Source: Zobellella taiwanensis
GTDB taxonomy: Bacteria; Pseudomonadota; Gammaproteobacteria; Enterobacterales; Aeromonadaceae
Length of the DNA: 64,000 bases
Assembly: GCF_003012795.1 (NCBI RefSeq)
Contig: NZ_PXYH01000019.1
Coordinates: forward strand, 1 to 64,000
Direction of reading: 5' to 3'
Positions 8,306-19,915 of the stretch are shown in pieces. How positions within the stretch are numbered: position 1 is the first letter of the stretch; each line of letters opens with the position of its first letter. Position numbers and translations under genes: made by a program. The notes beneath the pieces are model-generated. The model searched no databases and was not told the DNA's origin. It saw nothing but the letters and a program-made list of their open reading frames with translations.

Positions 8306-9409
8306 TCAGTCGATCAGACCGTACTGGTCGCGCAGTATGGCGATGATATCCGCCTTGGGATGGTCGGACAGCTCCAATTTCTGGCCGGTGATCTTCTCGG
8401 CGATGCCCACATAGGTGCGGGACACGTCCATCAGCACCTCAGCCGGCAGGGCATTGTCCCGGGCCAGGGCCTCGCGCTCGGGCATGCGGTCCTTGTTGAG
8501 CAGGATATCCGGGTCCGGGAAGTGGTTGAGCAGCACCTGGCGGAAGTCCTCCTTGGAATTCTCCACGATGCGCCCTTCCCGCCAGGCGGGGCCGTCCCAG
8601 ATGCGCGACGAGTCGGGGGTACCCACCTCGTCCATGTAGATCAGCTTCTCGTTGCCCGCCGCGTCGGTGACATAACCGAACTCGAACTTGGTATCCACGA
8701 AGATCTGGTCGAGCTTGGCCAGCTCATCGCTGATCACCTCGAAGCCTTCCTTCAGCAGCCGCTCGTACAGGGCGATATCGTCCTTGCTCCTGAAGTTGAA
8801 GGCGGCGAAGTTGTCTTCGATATTCCGGCGGGTGATGTTGACGTCGTCCGCCTCCGGCACCCCGGGAATACCCCTGAGGATGCCCTTGGTGGAGGGCGTC
8901 ATCAGCAGTTCGGGCAGCTTCTGATCCTTTTGCAGGCCGTCCGGCAGACGGATGCCGCAGAAGTCCCGCTCGCCCTTGGCGTAGCTGCGCCACATGGAGC
9001 CGGTGATGTACTGGCGGCAGATGGCTTCTATCTTCACCGGGGTGGCCTTCTGCACTATCCACACGAAGGGATGGGGGATGTCGAGGATATGGCTGTCGGC
9101 CAGGCCCCGCTCCTTGAACAGCCGGAACCAGTGGTTGGAGATGGCATTGAGCGCCGCTCCCTTGCCGGGCACCCCGTTCAGGCCACCCTCCCCGTGCCAG
9201 ATGCAGTCGAAGGCGGAGATGCGATCGCTGATCACCATGATGGCCAGGGGCGCGTCGGGCGCCACGTCATAGCCCTTTTCCTCGATCAGGCGGCGGCTGT
9301 CCTCTTCGGTCAGCCAGTAGACGGAGCGCACCTTGCCGCTGTGCACCGGCTGGCGGGTACGGATGGGGAGGTCGTTGTTAACGGCCAATACCTTGTCTGC
9401 AAGACTCAT
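8306..9409 (-). CDS. purC: phosphoribosylaminoimidazole-succinocarboxamide synthase
   Basis: SAICAR synthetase, which joins CAIR and aspartate with ATP in purine synthesis. At 367 residues it is the long form found in Vibrio and Shewanella relatives rather than the roughly 237-residue E. coli form. Recognisable blocks are SGKVRSVYW (about 24), the nucleotide/substrate segment [15 protein letters not shown] (about 60), ITGSMWRSY (about 135) and [13 protein letters not shown] (about 258). The ATG at 9409 gives the expected N-terminus. It is monocistronic with a terminator at 8262-8287. No clear PurR box is seen upstream. Confidence 0.95.
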   Translation of the reverse strand: MSLADKVLAVNNDLPIRTRQPVHSGKVRSVYWLTEEDSRRLIEEKGYDVAPDAPLAIMVISDRISAFDCIWHGEGGLNGVPGKGAALNAISNHWFRLFKERGLADSHILDIPHPFVWIVQKATPVKIEAICRQYITGSMWRSYAKGERDFCGIRLPDGLQKDQKLPELLMTPSTKGILRGIPGVPEADDVNITRRNIEDNFAAFNFRSKDDIALYERLLKEGFEVISDELAKLDQIFVDTKFEFGYVTDAAGNEKLIYMDEVGTPDSSRIWDGPAWREGRIVENSKEDFRQVLLNHFPDPDILLNKDRMPEREALARDNALPAEVLMDVSRTYVGIAEKITGQKLELSDHPKADIIAILRDQYGLID

Positions 9410-9511
9410 CGGTGTGTCCTGTGTGGAATGTTGAACCTGTACTGGAAGTCGGCCCCGGTGGTTATTGTGTTTATATTTGGGAGACGGCAGGGCTTGCCAG
9501 CGGCGCCTATC

Positions 9512-10180
9512 TTACCAGAACTGGGAAATCGGCAATAGCCGCGCCAGCAGGCCGGATGATACGGGCGCCAGCCACCAGCCGCCCGCCAGCAGGCAAAGCA
9601 ACAGCAGGTTGGCCAGGGGCGCGCGCCACTCGATAAGCTTCAGGGCGGTGCCGAAGGATTTTTTGATGCGCCGCCCCTCCAGATCGATGCTGTACAGCTC
9701 ATCCAGCAGCAGGTGGATAAAGGCGCCGACAAAGACGAAGACACCGGTCTCCCAGGCAAGTCCGGGGGGCAGGCCGAACAGCCGGTGGCCGATCACCACA
9801 GTGGCCAGGGCGAAGACCCCGTTGGCCAGCAGCGAATGCAGGCTGCCCCGGTGCACCGTGAAGCGGGCGAAGACCCAGCACAGGGGATAGCGGACCAGGC
9901 CGTAGGCGACGGCGCCCAGCACCAGGGTATCGGTAAGCGCCAGCCGCTCCCGGCCGTAAAGCAGGGCCAGCAGGGCCGCCAGCACACCGAACAGCCGAAA
10001 GACGATGCGGATGGAGCGGGAGCTGTCGGCGTCGATGTCCGGCAGTATGCCGCCCAGGGTGCCGGCCAGCCACAGCAGTACCCCCTCGGCCAGGGTCAGT
10101 TGCTGGGCCCACACCAGGGCGCCGGCCAGCAGACCGCCGGCCACGGTGGCCACCTGGATATGGGTTCTGAAATCCGCCAT
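9512..10180 (-). CDS. YdjM/YbcI-type membrane-bound metal-dependent hydrolase (DUF457)
   Basis: A 222-residue inner-membrane protein of the DUF457 family. The N-terminal MADFRTHIQVA and the GGILPDIDADSS block (about 44) supply conserved His/Asp residues of a putative metal site. HRGSLHSLL (about 110) and HLLLDELYS (about 165) add further His/Asp residues, and about five hydrophobic helices separate them. The ATG at 10180 has GGAGGAC 5 nt upstream; the longer frame to 10540 runs back into hutH and was rejected. The physiological role is unknown. Confidence 0.85.
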   Translation of the reverse strand: MADFRTHIQVATVAGGLLAGALVWAQQLTLAEGVLLWLAGTLGGILPDIDADSSRSIRIVFRLFGVLAALLALLYGRERLALTDTLVLGAVAYGLVRYPLCWVFARFTVHRGSLHSLLANGVFALATVVIGHRLFGLPPGLAWETGVFVFVGAFIHLLLDELYSIDLEGRRIKKSFGTALKLIEWRAPLANLLLLCLLAGGWWLAPVSSGLLARLLPISQFW

Positions 10181-10240
10181 CGACCGTCCTCCCCGGCTGA
10201 CAAGGGGCGCGAGTCTAGCACGAAGGTGCTGGATAAAAAA

Positions 10241-10264
10241 ACAGGGCTGCCGAGGCAGCCCTGT
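10241..10264 (-). terminator. rho-independent terminator of the hut operon
   Basis: Read on the minus strand, ACAGGGCTGCC/GGCAGCCCTGT forms an 11-bp stem followed by a T-tract, 27 nt after the hutH stop. Confidence 0.85.
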
Positions 10265-10290
10265 CAAATTCCCCGCAAGCGGAGTCGTGC

Positions 10291-11823
10291 TCAGTGACTG
10301 GGCAGCAGGTCCTTCGGAACCAGGCGGCTCAGGCTGCCCGCCTTGAGCAGGGCGTCGGCCTGCTCGATGTCGGGGGCGAAAAAGCGGTCCTTGTCGTAAT
10401 AGCTCACCTTCTCCCGCAGGGTCTGGCGGGCCAGCTCCAGCGGGGCCGTGGTCTTGAGGCCACCACGGAAATCCAGGCCCTGACAGGCCGCCAGCCATTC
10501 GATGGCCAGCACGCCCCGGCTGTTTTCCACCATGTCCCACAGCCGGCGACCGCCGTTGGGGGCCATGGAGACGTGGTCTTCCTGGTTGGCGGAGGTGGGC
10601 AACGAGTCCACCGAATGCGGGTGGGCCAGCGCCTTGTTGTCGGACGCCAGGGCCGCGGCGGTGACCTGGGCGATCATAAAGCCGGAGTTGACGCCGCCGT
10701 TTTCCACCAGGAAGGGCGGCAGGCCGGACATGTGGGTATCCATCATCAGCGACACCCGCCGCTCGCTTAAGGATCCGATCTCGGCAATCGCCAGGGCGAT
10801 GTTGTCCGCCGCCATGGCCACCGGCTCGGCGTGGAAGTTGCCGCCGGAGATGACGTCGTTGTCCTCGGCGAACACCAGGGGGTTGTCGGACACCGCGTTG
10901 CCCTCGACGAGCAGCACCTCGGCGGCCTGGCGCAGCTGGGTCAGGCAGGCGCCCATCACCTGGGGCTGGCAGCGCAGGGAGTAGGGATCCTGCACCTTGG
11001 CACAGTTGACATGGGTCTTGCTGATATCGCTCTGCTCGCCCAGCAGGTGGCGGTAGGCAGCGGCGGCGTCGATCTGGCCGGCCTGGCCGCGCACCTCGTG
11101 GATGCGGGCATCGAAGGGGCGACGGGAGCTCAGGGTGGCTTCCACCGTCAGGCCACCCACCACCACGGCGCTGGCGAACAGGTCTTCCGCCTCGAACAGG
11201 CCGCGCAGGGCGAAGGCGGTGGACACCTGGGTACCGTTCAGCAGCGCCAGGCCTTCCTTGGGCGCCAGGCCCATCGGCTTCAGGCCGGCGATCTCCAGTG
11301 CCTGGCCGGCGCTGATGATCTCGCCCTGGTAGCGGGCCTGGCCCTCGCCCAGCAACACGCAGCTCATGTGCGCCAGGGGCGCCAGGTCGCCGGAGGCGCC
11401 GACGGAGCCCTTGCCGGGGATGCAGGGGTAGACGCCGTGGTTGACCAGCGCCATCAGCGCCTCCAGCACCTGCAGGCGGATGCCGGAGTAGCCGCGGGCC
11501 AGGCTGTTGATCTTGAGCACCATGATCAACCGCACCAGCTCGTCGCTGACCAGCGCCCCCAGGCCGGTGGCGTGGGACAGCACCAGGGAACGCTGCAGGG
11601 TTTCCAGGTCTTCCGGTTTGATGCGGGTATTGGCCAGCAGGCCGAACCCGGTGTTGATACCGTACACGGTGCGGTCTTCCGCCACCATGCGGTTGACGCA
11701 GTCGACCGAGGCCTGGATGGTGCCGTGCACCGCAGGATCCAGCGCCAGCTTCACGGGCTGTTCATAGGCCTGGCGCATCTCGGCCAGGGTCATTTTTCCG
11801 GGATGGATAGTCAGAGTGCTCAT
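10291..11823 (-). CDS. hutH: histidine ammonia-lyase
   Basis: Catalyses non-oxidative deamination of L-histidine to urocanate, the first step of the pathway. It has 510 residues, the family length. The MIO prosthetic group forms from the Ala-Ser-Gly in [15 protein letters not shown] (about residue 141-155), which is intact; YGINTGFG near the N-terminus carries the catalytic Tyr. It is the last gene of hutIGUH, beginning just 3 nt after the hutU stop, and is followed by a terminator. Confidence 0.98.
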   Translation of the reverse strand: MSTLTIHPGKMTLAEMRQAYEQPVKLALDPAVHGTIQASVDCVNRMVAEDRTVYGINTGFGLLANTRIKPEDLETLQRSLVLSHATGLGALVSDELVRLIMVLKINSLARGYSGIRLQVLEALMALVNHGVYPCIPGKGSVGASGDLAPLAHMSCVLLGEGQARYQGEIISAGQALEIAGLKPMGLAPKEGLALLNGTQVSTAFALRGLFEAEDLFASAVVVGGLTVEATLSSRRPFDARIHEVRGQAGQIDAAAAYRHLLGEQSDISKTHVNCAKVQDPYSLRCQPQVMGACLTQLRQAAEVLLVEGNAVSDNPLVFAEDNDVISGGNFHAEPVAMAADNIALAIAEIGSLSERRVSLMMDTHMSGLPPFLVENGGVNSGFMIAQVTAAALASDNKALAHPHSVDSLPTSANQEDHVSMAPNGGRRLWDMVENSRGVLAIEWLAACQGLDFRGGLKTTAPLELARQTLREKVSYYDKDRFFAPDIEQADALLKAGSLSRLVPKDLLPSH

Positions 11824-11826
11824 AAA

Positions 11827-13521
<1,695 letters not shown>

Positions 13522-13535
13522 GTGGGTTTCCCTCT

Positions 13536-14465
13536 TTACAGTGTCAAAGTATGAATCAACCGAGCCGCCAGCCTGGCCGTGTGGCCATCCACGTCATACT
13601 CGGGGTTGAGCTCGGCCAAATCGGCGAGCCGGAGCTTGCCACTGGCCTTGATCTGTTCAATTACGGGTTCAATCAAATCCAGCCCCACCCCCCGGGCCGC
13701 CGGCGCACTCACGCCGGGCGCCTGGGCGGCGGGGAACACATCGATGTCGATGGTCAGGTAGAGGTGGTCGCAGCGACCGATAAAGTCCGCCACCTCCTGC
13801 TGCAGCCGGGGCAGGGCCGCCGCCGTCATGGCCCTGTCTTCCCATGCCAGCACCCCGAGCTCTTCGGCGCGCCGGAACAGGTTCTGGGTGTTGGCGGCCC
13901 GGCTCACTCCCAGGCAGGCATACTGGAAGGGCCAGCCCCGCTGCGCGCTCGCCTCCGCGATCTGGGCAAAGGGGGTGCCGGACGACACCACGAAGCCGGG
14001 GTCGCGCAGATCGAAGTGGGCGTCGAAGTTGATGATGCCGATGCGCGGGCGCTGCTCGCGTGGCGCCAGATGCGCGGCCAGGCCAGACCAGGAGCCGAAG
14101 GCCACCTCGTGGCCGCCACCCATCACGATGGGGAAATGGCCCAGATCCAGCGCCTCGCTCACCCGGGCGGACAGGGCCTGGTGGGCCCCTTCCAGATCCT
14201 CGCCCTGGCAGACCACGTCGCCGGCGTCGAACACGGCCGTGCCCTGGTGCCAGGCCAGGCTGCCCAGCATCCTGCGCATGGCCGCCGGGCCCTTGGCGGC
14301 GCCGACGCGGCCCTGGTTGCGGCGAACCCCTTCGTCACAGCCAAAGCCGATCAGCACGGCGCCCGGTTCCCGGGCCTGCTCCAGCGGCTGCACCTGCTGG
14401 TGCCAGCGATAGGTGTCGGGCTCGGGATCGACCCGGCCGGTCCAGGGGGTCATGTCAGTCTTCAT
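13536..14465 (-). CDS. hutG: formimidoylglutamase
   Basis: An arginase/ureohydrolase-family enzyme splitting N-formimino-L-glutamate to glutamate and formamide, with a binuclear Mn centre. It has 309 residues. Metal-ligand motifs are GGGHEVAFG (about 116), NFDAHFDLR (about 142) and [18 protein letters not shown] LTIDIDVF (about 235). The pathway is therefore the four-step hutHUIG version. Its ATG overlaps the hutI stop (ATGA at 14462-14465). Confidence 0.96.
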   Translation of the reverse strand: MKTDMTPWTGRVDPEPDTYRWHQQVQPLEQAREPGAVLIGFGCDEGVRRNQGRVGAAKGPAAMRRMLGSLAWHQGTAVFDAGDVVCQGEDLEGAHQALSARVSEALDLGHFPIVMGGGHEVAFGSWSGLAAHLAPREQRPRIGIINFDAHFDLRDPGFVVSSGTPFAQIAEASAQRGWPFQYACLGVSRAANTQNLFRRAEELGVLAWEDRAMTAAALPRLQQEVADFIGRCDHLYLTIDIDVFPAAQAPGVSAPAARGVGLDLIEPVIEQIKASGKLRLADLAELNPEYDVDGHTARLAARLIHTLTL

Positions 14466-15670
14466 GCAGGCTCTCCCGCTACGATGCGTTGAACGAGCCG
14501 GGGCAGGCCCAGGCTATAGGCCAGCTCGGCGTAATTGTCGGTTTCCCACAGGCACAGATCCGCCGCCATACCCGGGACGATGCGGCCGCACTCGTGCGAC
14601 AAGCCCAGGGCCCGGGCGCCCTGGGCGGTAACGCCGCGCAGGGCCTCCACCGGGGTCAGGCGGAACAGGGTGCAGGCCATGTTCAGCATCAGCCTCAGGC
14701 TGAAGATGGGCGAGGTACCCGGGTTGGCGTCGGTGGCCAGGGCCATAGGCACCCCGTGGCGACGCAGCAGCGCGATGGGCGGTACTGTTGTTTCGCGCAA
14801 TATGTAGAAGGCGCCGGGCAACAGGGTGGCGACGGTGCCGGCCTCGGCCAGGGCCTTTACCCCCGTCTCGTCCAGGTATTCCACATGATCCACCGACAGC
14901 GCCCCGGCGCGGGCGGCGGCGGCGCTGCCGCCCAGGTTGGACAACTGCTCGGTATGGCCCTTGATGGCCAGGCCATGGGCCTTGGCGGCGGCATAGACCC
15001 GCTCGCACTGGGCCACCGAGAAGGCGATGTTCTCGCAGAACACGTCCACCGCATCCGCCAGCCCTTCGGCGGCGGCGGCCGGGATCATCCTCCGGCACAC
15101 CAGCTCGATATAGCCGTCGGCATCGTCTTTGTATTCCGGCGGCAGGGCGTGGGCACCCAGCAGGGTGGTGACCACCCGCACCTTGAGCTCCCGCCCCAGG
15201 CGGCGCGCCACCCGCAGCATCTTGAGTTCGTTGTCCACATCCAGGCCATAGCCGGACTTGATCTCGACCGTGGTCACCCCGTCCGCCATCAGCGCCTCGA
15301 GGCGCGGGCGGGCAGCGGCGAACAGCTCGTCCTCCGAGGCGGCGCGGGTGGCCCGCACCGTGCTGAGGATGCCGCCGCCGGCGCGGGCGATTTCTTCATA
15401 GCTCTTGCCTTCGAGCCGGGCCTCGAACTCCCCGGCCCGGTTGCCGCCGTACACCAGGTGGGTATGGCAGTCCACCAGCCCCGGGGTCAGCAGCCGGCCT
15501 TCGGCATCGATAAGCTCGAACCCGGCACGGTCGGCCTTGCTCAGTTCGCTCATGGGCTTCAGCCAGGCGATGCGGCCCTCCTTAACTGCCACCGCCATGG
15601 GCTCGGCGGCGGCGTCGAGGCCGTCGAACAGGGTGGCATTGACCCAGAGGCGGAGGGATGACGATGGCAT
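14462..15670 (-). CDS. hutI: imidazolonepropionase
   Basis: An amidohydrolase-superfamily enzyme hydrolysing 4-imidazolone-5-propionate to N-formimino-glutamate. It has 402 residues. [11 protein letters not shown] (about 62) supplies the metal-binding HxH, IKGHTEQ (about 235) and [10 protein letters not shown] (about 308) the further ligands. It is the first gene of the hutIGUH transcript; a HutC operator lies 24-33 nt upstream of the ATG. Confidence 0.97.
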   Translation of the reverse strand: MPSSSLRLWVNATLFDGLDAAAEPMAVAVKEGRIAWLKPMSELSKADRAGFELIDAEGRLLTPGLVDCHTHLVYGGNRAGEFEARLEGKSYEEIARAGGGILSTVRATRAASEDELFAAARPRLEALMADGVTTVEIKSGYGLDVDNELKMLRVARRLGRELKVRVVTTLLGAHALPPEYKDDADGYIELVCRRMIPAAAAEGLADAVDVFCENIAFSVAQCERVYAAAKAHGLAIKGHTEQLSNLGGSAAAARAGALSVDHVEYLDETGVKALAEAGTVATLLPGAFYILRETTVPPIALLRRHGVPMALATDANPGTSPIFSLRLMLNMACTLFRLTPVEALRGVTAQGARALGLSHECGRIVPGMAADLCLWETDNYAELAYSLGLPRLVQRIVAGEPA

Positions 15671-15693
15671 GGCTGGCTCCTTGAATCGCTATT

Positions 15694-15703
15694 TGTATAT
15701 ACA
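15694..15703. promoter_or_regulatory. HutC operator upstream of hutI
   Basis: The perfect palindrome TGTATATACA matches known HutC sites. On the minus strand TTGCAA (15730-15725), a 17-nt spacer and TAAATG (15707-15702) form a plausible hutI promoter, so the operator overlaps the -10 region and start site, the expected place for repression. Confidence 0.75.
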
Positions 15704-15810
15704 TTTAAATCATACCCCACCTCTTTGCAAGCAGGCCCGCACAATAAACCCGGATTAATAGAGATGGATCACATAAAAAACATACAGATCATTAACATTG
15801 ACATCATTTT

Positions 15811-15820
15811 TGTATATACA
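15811..15820. promoter_or_regulatory. HutC operator upstream of the YjiH-family gene
   Basis: A second exact TGTATATACA, 28 nt before the membrane-protein ATG. A TTGACA -35 hexamer lies at 15798-15803, placing the operator in the promoter spacer. This puts the divergent transporter candidate under the same repressor as hutIGUH. Confidence 0.75.
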
Positions 15821-15847
15821 TTAATCATCGTTAACAGGGAGGCCCCC

Positions 15848-17170
15848 ATGCACCAGACCAAGGAACAATCCAAGGCTCAATCCCGGCCCCAGGGCAAGGC
15901 CATAGGCCGGCTGCTGGGCCTGAGCGCCATCGGCATCTTTATTTTCTTTATTCCCATCACCCTGCAGGGCAAAACCAGCATACCGCTGGATCATATGGTG
16001 GGCTGGCTGCGCGCCGCCCTGGGCGAAAGCGGCGCCGGCTGGTACGCCATGGGGATGATAGTGGCGGGAGCGGTTTATCCGCTGGTCACCGGCCGCTGGA
16101 AACAGAGCCCGACCGACACCGTCTTCCTGGTACTGAAATGGCTGGGGGTAGTGGCGGGCCTGATGGCGCTCACCGGCCTGGGCCCGGCGGCGCTGCAGGC
16201 GCCGGACATGCTGCCCTTCCTGTTCAACAAGCTGGTGATCTCGGTGGGGCTGATCGTGCCCATCGGCTCGGTATTCCTGGCCTTCCTGGTGGGTTACGGC
16301 CTGCTCGAGGCCATCGGCATCCTGGTGCAGAAGCTGATGCAGCCCATCTGGCGCACCCCGGGCCGCTCGGCCATCGATGCGGTGGCCTCCTTCGTGGGCA
16401 GCTATTCCATCGGCCTGCTGATCACCAACCGGGTGTACAGCGCGGGCCACTACTCGGCGCGGGAAGCGGCTATCATCGCCACCGGCTTTTCCACCGTTTC
16501 CGCCACCTTTATGATCATCGTGGCCAAGACCCTGGGGCTGATGGAGATCTGGAACCAGTACTTCTGGCTGACCCTGGTGATCACCTTTATCGTTACCGCC
16601 ATCACGGTGCGGCTGCCGCCGCTGTCCCGCATGGACAACAGGGCCGAACACCGGGAGCCGGAAGGCGAGCCCGGCAACCGCCTGGCCACCGCCTGGCAGA
16701 ACGGGCTGGAAGTGGCCGAGCAAGCGCCGCCGCTTGGCCGCAACGTGATAGACAACTTCAAGGACGGCCTGGTGATGACCATCAGCATACTGCCGTCCAT
16801 CATGTCGGTGGGGCTGATTGGCCTGCTGGTGGCCAAATACACCCCGGTGTTCGACTGGCTGGGCTACCTGTTCTACCCGGTGACCTGGCTGTGGGGCCTG
16901 GAGGACGGCATGCTGCTCGCCAAGGCCACCGCCTCGGGGCTGGCGGAAATGTTCCTGCCGGCGCTGCTGATGGCCGAGGCCGACTTCGTGGCCCGCTTCG
17001 CTGCCGGCGTGGTGTGCGTGTCGTCGGTGCTGTTCTTCTCGGCCTCGATTCCCTGCATACTGGCGACCCGTATCCCGCTCAAGGTGGGCACCCTGGTGCT
17101 GGTGTGGTTTGTCCGCGCCTTCCTCAGCCTGCTGCTGGCCATCCCGGTCGCCATGCTGATCGCCCCCTGA
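15848..17170 (+). CDS. YjiH-family membrane protein, candidate histidine/urocanate transporter
   Basis: A 440-residue polytopic inner-membrane protein of the YjiH/nucleoside-recognition (gate domain) group, with about ten hydrophobic segments. The start is the ATG at 15848, preceded by AGGGAGG; a longer frame from 15725 crosses the operator and was rejected. It is divergent from hutI and carries its own HutC operator, so I infer a role in uptake of histidine, urocanate or a related metabolite. The family has no firmly established substrate, and no other histidine permease is present in the locus. Confidence 0.82.
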   Translation: MHQTKEQSKAQSRPQGKAIGRLLGLSAIGIFIFFIPITLQGKTSIPLDHMVGWLRAALGESGAGWYAMGMIVAGAVYPLVTGRWKQSPTDTVFLVLKWLGVVAGLMALTGLGPAALQAPDMLPFLFNKLVISVGLIVPIGSVFLAFLVGYGLLEAIGILVQKLMQPIWRTPGRSAIDAVASFVGSYSIGLLITNRVYSAGHYSAREAAIIATGFSTVSATFMIIVAKTLGLMEIWNQYFWLTLVITFIVTAITVRLPPLSRMDNRAEHREPEGEPGNRLATAWQNGLEVAEQAPPLGRNVIDNFKDGLVMTISILPSIMSVGLIGLLVAKYTPVFDWLGYLFYPVTWLWGLEDGMLLAKATASGLAEMFLPALLMAEADFVARFAAGVVCVSSVLFFSASIPCILATRIPLKVGTLVLVWFVRAFLSLLLAIPVAMLIAP

Positions 17171-17259
17171 GCCAATGACGGCCCGGCGCCGGGCCGCGTC
17201 GGGCTGGATACCGCCCCGGCTTGCCGTTAAGATGGCGTTTTTGTTAACGAGATCCTTTC

Positions 17260-17796
17260 ATGGCCCTGACCGCCACCCTGCACAAGGTGCGGCTGAATAT
17301 CAGCGATCTGCACCGCCACTACTACCAGGAACACAGCCTGACCGTGGCCCGCCATCCGTCGGAAACCGAAACCCGGATGATGGTGCGGCTGCTGGCCTTT
17401 ATGCGCCATGCCGACGAGGATCTGAGTTTTACCAAGGGACTCAGCACCGACGACGAACCCGAACTGTGGCAGAAGGCGCCGGATGGGCGCATCCTGCTGT
17501 GGGTGGAACTGGGCGAGCCCAGCGTCAAGCGCATCAAGCAGGCCCTGTCCCGGGCCGAGCGGGTAGTGGTGTACAGCTATGGCGGGCGCTCCGCCCTGGA
17601 ATGGTGGAGCAAACACCAGGTAGAGCTGGGGCAGTTGCCGCGGCTCGAAATCTACCACCTGGCCGATCCCCAGCCGGCCCGGCTGGCCGAGCTCTGTAGC
17701 CGCAGCATCGATCTCTTCGCCACCCTGCAGGAGCTGGACATCCAGGTCACCGACGGCAAGAACAGCCTGGATCTGCAACTGACCCAGTGGCGCTGA
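17260..17796 (+). CDS. yaeQ: YaeQ-family protein
   Basis: A 178-residue protein of the YaeQ family, which has a PD-(D/E)XK nuclease-like fold. Its residues MALTATLHKVRLNISDLHRH, the segment LLWVELGEPSVKRIKQA (about 87) and YSYGG (about 107) are family hallmarks. E. coli YaeQ was once proposed as an RfaH suppressor; its biochemical function is not established. It sits between the YjiH-family gene and hutC without an obvious link to histidine use. Confidence 0.92.
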   Translation: MALTATLHKVRLNISDLHRHYYQEHSLTVARHPSETETRMMVRLLAFMRHADEDLSFTKGLSTDDEPELWQKAPDGRILLWVELGEPSVKRIKQALSRAERVVVYSYGGRSALEWWSKHQVELGQLPRLEIYHLADPQPARLAELCSRSIDLFATLQELDIQVTDGKNSLDLQLTQWR

Positions 17797-17857
17797 CCCA
17801 GGTGGGAAGTATTGTGGCTCCGGCTTGCGTCCGCCACCCTGAGCGCCGGGATGGCGC

Positions 17858-18568
17858 TCAGTCCAGCTTGAGGGTGGAGCGCAGCTTGTAGCGGTTGCCC
17901 GGGTGCCAGAGCCGGGCAAAGCTCACCAGCTGGTGCAGCGACCAGGTACGGCGGGTCACCAGCAGGCAGGGCTCTTCGGACCCTATCTGCAGCCAGTCGC
18001 ACACCTGGGCCGGCGCCAGCCGCGCCTCGACGATATGCTCCAGATCCGACAGCGGGCAGTGCTGCACCAGGTAGGCATTGGGGGTCATCCGAGCAAAGTC
18101 GCAGCCCAGGTAGCCGGGTGCCAGCGCCGGATTGACGAAGCGCTCTTCCACCTGGATCGGCGCCTGGTTTTCCAGATGGACTATCACCGAGTGGAATACC
18201 CGGGCATTGAGCCGCATGCCCATCTGCAGGGCCACTTCCTCATCGGCGCGCAGGCTTTCCAGCAGCAGTACCCGGTTGCCGTAGTCGTGGCCGCGACTGC
18301 GTACCTCGTCGGCGATATTGTTGATGTCCGCCAGCGGCGACTCGGCCTTGGGCTCGGTGACAAAGGTGCCCAGCCCGGCCCGGCGCATCAGGTAGCCCTC
18401 CTGCACCAGGTCGCGGATCGCCTTGTGGGCCGTCATCCGGCTGACACCGAACTGACCGGCCAGCTCCTGCTCGGGGGGAATTTGCTGGTGCAGCGGATAT
18501 TCACCGGACTGGATGCGGGCCAGGATATGCTGCTTGATCTGCTGATAAAGGGGAATGGATTGCGTCAC
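17858..18568 (-). CDS. hutC: histidine utilisation repressor HutC
   Basis: A GntR-family repressor of the HutC/FarR subfamily, relieved by urocanate. An N-terminal winged helix (about 1-70, with LAGQFGVSRMTAHKAIRDL) is joined to a UTRA effector domain (about 90-230). I start it at the GTG 18568, which has a perfect AGGAGGT 4 nt upstream and gives 236 residues. The ATG at 18598 would lie inside a HutC operator and has no ribosome binding site. The operator at 18588-18605 implies autoregulation. Confidence 0.95.
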   Translation of the reverse strand: MTQSIPLYQQIKQHILARIQSGEYPLHQQIPPEQELAGQFGVSRMTAHKAIRDLVQEGYLMRRAGLGTFVTEPKAESPLADINNIADEVRSRGHDYGNRVLLLESLRADEEVALQMGMRLNARVFHSVIVHLENQAPIQVEERFVNPALAPGYLGCDFARMTPNAYLVQHCPLSDLEHIVEARLAPAQVCDWLQIGSEEPCLLVTRRTWSLHQLVSFARLWHPGNRYKLRSTLKLD

Positions 18569-18587
18569 TGGACCTCCTGCGTCAGGG

Positions 18588-18605
18588 CAATTGTACATAC
18601 AATTG
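18588..18605. promoter_or_regulatory. HutC operator upstream of hutC (autoregulation)
   Basis: CAATTGTA-CA-TACAATTG is an 18-nt palindrome whose TGTA-N2-TACA core is shared with the two operators at the hutI/YjiH promoters. It ends 20 nt before the chosen hutC start. Confidence 0.72.
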
Positions 18606-18699
18606 CCGCCGGCTCCCAGCCTGGCCCGGGACTTTCCAGTCCGCGTGTTTTGCGCTAAGGTGCGCGCACATCCAGCAAGCCCACATCGGCAGGTATATT

Positions 18700-19182
18700 G
18701 TGGAAAAACATGAAGAAGTGCTGGTGGCCCTGCGCCAGATCATCCGTGCCATCGACCTCCATTCCCGCCAGCTCAGCAAGGCCTCCGGCCTGACCGGCCC
18801 CCAGTTGCTGCTGATGCAGGCGATCAGCGAACATGGCGACATCACCATGCGCAAACTGGCCCAGGCCACCAACATGAGCCAGGCCACCGCCACCACCATC
18901 ATCGACCGGCTTGAGCAAAAGCAGTTGGTGCGCCGGGAGCGCAGCCTTACCGACAAGCGCAAGGTGCACGCCGTGCTCACCGACGAAGGCAAGGTCAAGC
19001 TGAAAACGGCCCCCCGCCCCCTGCAGGAAAGCTTTATCCAGCGCTTTCAGGCACTGGAAGCCTGGGAGCAGAACCTGCTGCTGTCGTCGGTACAGCGCAT
19101 CTCCTCGATGATGAACGCTCACGAACTGGACGTGGCCCCCCTGCTGCAGGTGGGCAGCCTGGTTCAGGAAGAAAAGTATTAA
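18700..19182 (+). CDS. MarR-family transcriptional regulator
   Basis: A 160-residue MarR-type dimeric winged-helix regulator. The DNA-binding core is MRKLAQATNMSQATATTIID (about 50-69), followed by the wing RRERSLTDKRKVHAVLTDEG (about 78-97). The start is a GTG at 18700 in the frame of the family N-terminus; AGGT a few nt upstream is a weak ribosome binding site. It is divergent from hutC and convergent with the YjaG gene. The ligand and targets are unknown. Confidence 0.9.
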   Translation: MEKHEEVLVALRQIIRAIDLHSRQLSKASGLTGPQLLLMQAISEHGDITMRKLAQATNMSQATATTIIDRLEQKQLVRRERSLTDKRKVHAVLTDEGKVKLKTAPRPLQESFIQRFQALEAWEQNLLLSSVQRISSMMNAHELDVAPLLQVGSLVQEEKY

Positions 19183-19760
19183 TCCTGCAGGCTGATGCCG
19201 ATATTGGACACCCCGTCCTGGGCGGCGAGGTCGCGGATGGCCAGAATGGTTTCGGCCTCCCTCGGTTGGGCCACCTGCTCCAGCAGTGCCACCTGAAACT
19301 CCATTTCCGCTTCCACCAGCTCGTGCTCGTACAGCTCTTCCTCACTCAGATCCCGCTCGGCCAACAGCTCGGCAAAGCCGGCCACCGTCCCCAGGGACGC
19401 ACTGCTGGCTTCCATGGCTTCCTCGCCGATACGGCAGATCACCGAGTTGTAGGCCGCCCCCAGGGCCACGCAGGCATCCAGCGCCGGATAGGCACCATAG
19501 GACTCAAAGCGGCTTGGATCGGGAATAAGAGGTTCGAACGATTCCAGTTCGGCCGACAAGTCCACCCTTGAGCCCTTGATCGTGAGGTAGGTCCAGAGCA
19601 CATCCAGGCAGTGGCGAAAACGGGCTCCGTCGCCAAACCCCGAGGCCTCGGCGAAAAGGTGGTAGTTGGGATACATGCGCTCCGCCAGGGCCAGGGCGAA
19701 TACGGTCTGCTGCCAGGGCATCAGCTTGTTGAGTTTCTTGTAGAATTTGTCGCCGAACAC
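19179..19760 (-). CDS. YjaG-family (DUF416) protein
   Basis: A 193-residue protein matching the DUF416/YjaG family along its length, including LAERMYPNYHLF (about 27), YGAYPALDACVALG (about 90) and the C-terminal GVSNIGISLQD. The function is unknown. The frame stays open to 19898, but I chose the GTG at 19760 because AAGGA lies 7 nt upstream and the resulting length fits the family (196 in E. coli). It overlaps the end of the MarR gene by 4 nt on the opposite strand. Confidence 0.88.
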   Translation of the reverse strand: MFGDKFYKKLNKLMPWQQTVFALALAERMYPNYHLFAEASGFGDGARFRHCLDVLWTYLTIKGSRVDLSAELESFEPLIPDPSRFESYGAYPALDACVALGAAYNSVICRIGEEAMEASSASLGTVAGFAELLAERDLSEEELYEHELVEAEMEFQVALLEQVAQPREAETILAIRDLAAQDGVSNIGISLQD

Positions 19761-19915
19761 GGTCTGTTCCTTGTGGTTGTATGGCCGCCCCTGCTGACGA
19801 ACTGACCGATTGCCGCCGGGGCTCACACTTTGCAGGGGAAACACTGGTATAAGTTTTTGCTTGTGCCATTGTCTCATAAAAGTCAGCACACACCGCATTT
19901 TGAGGAGACGATGGT

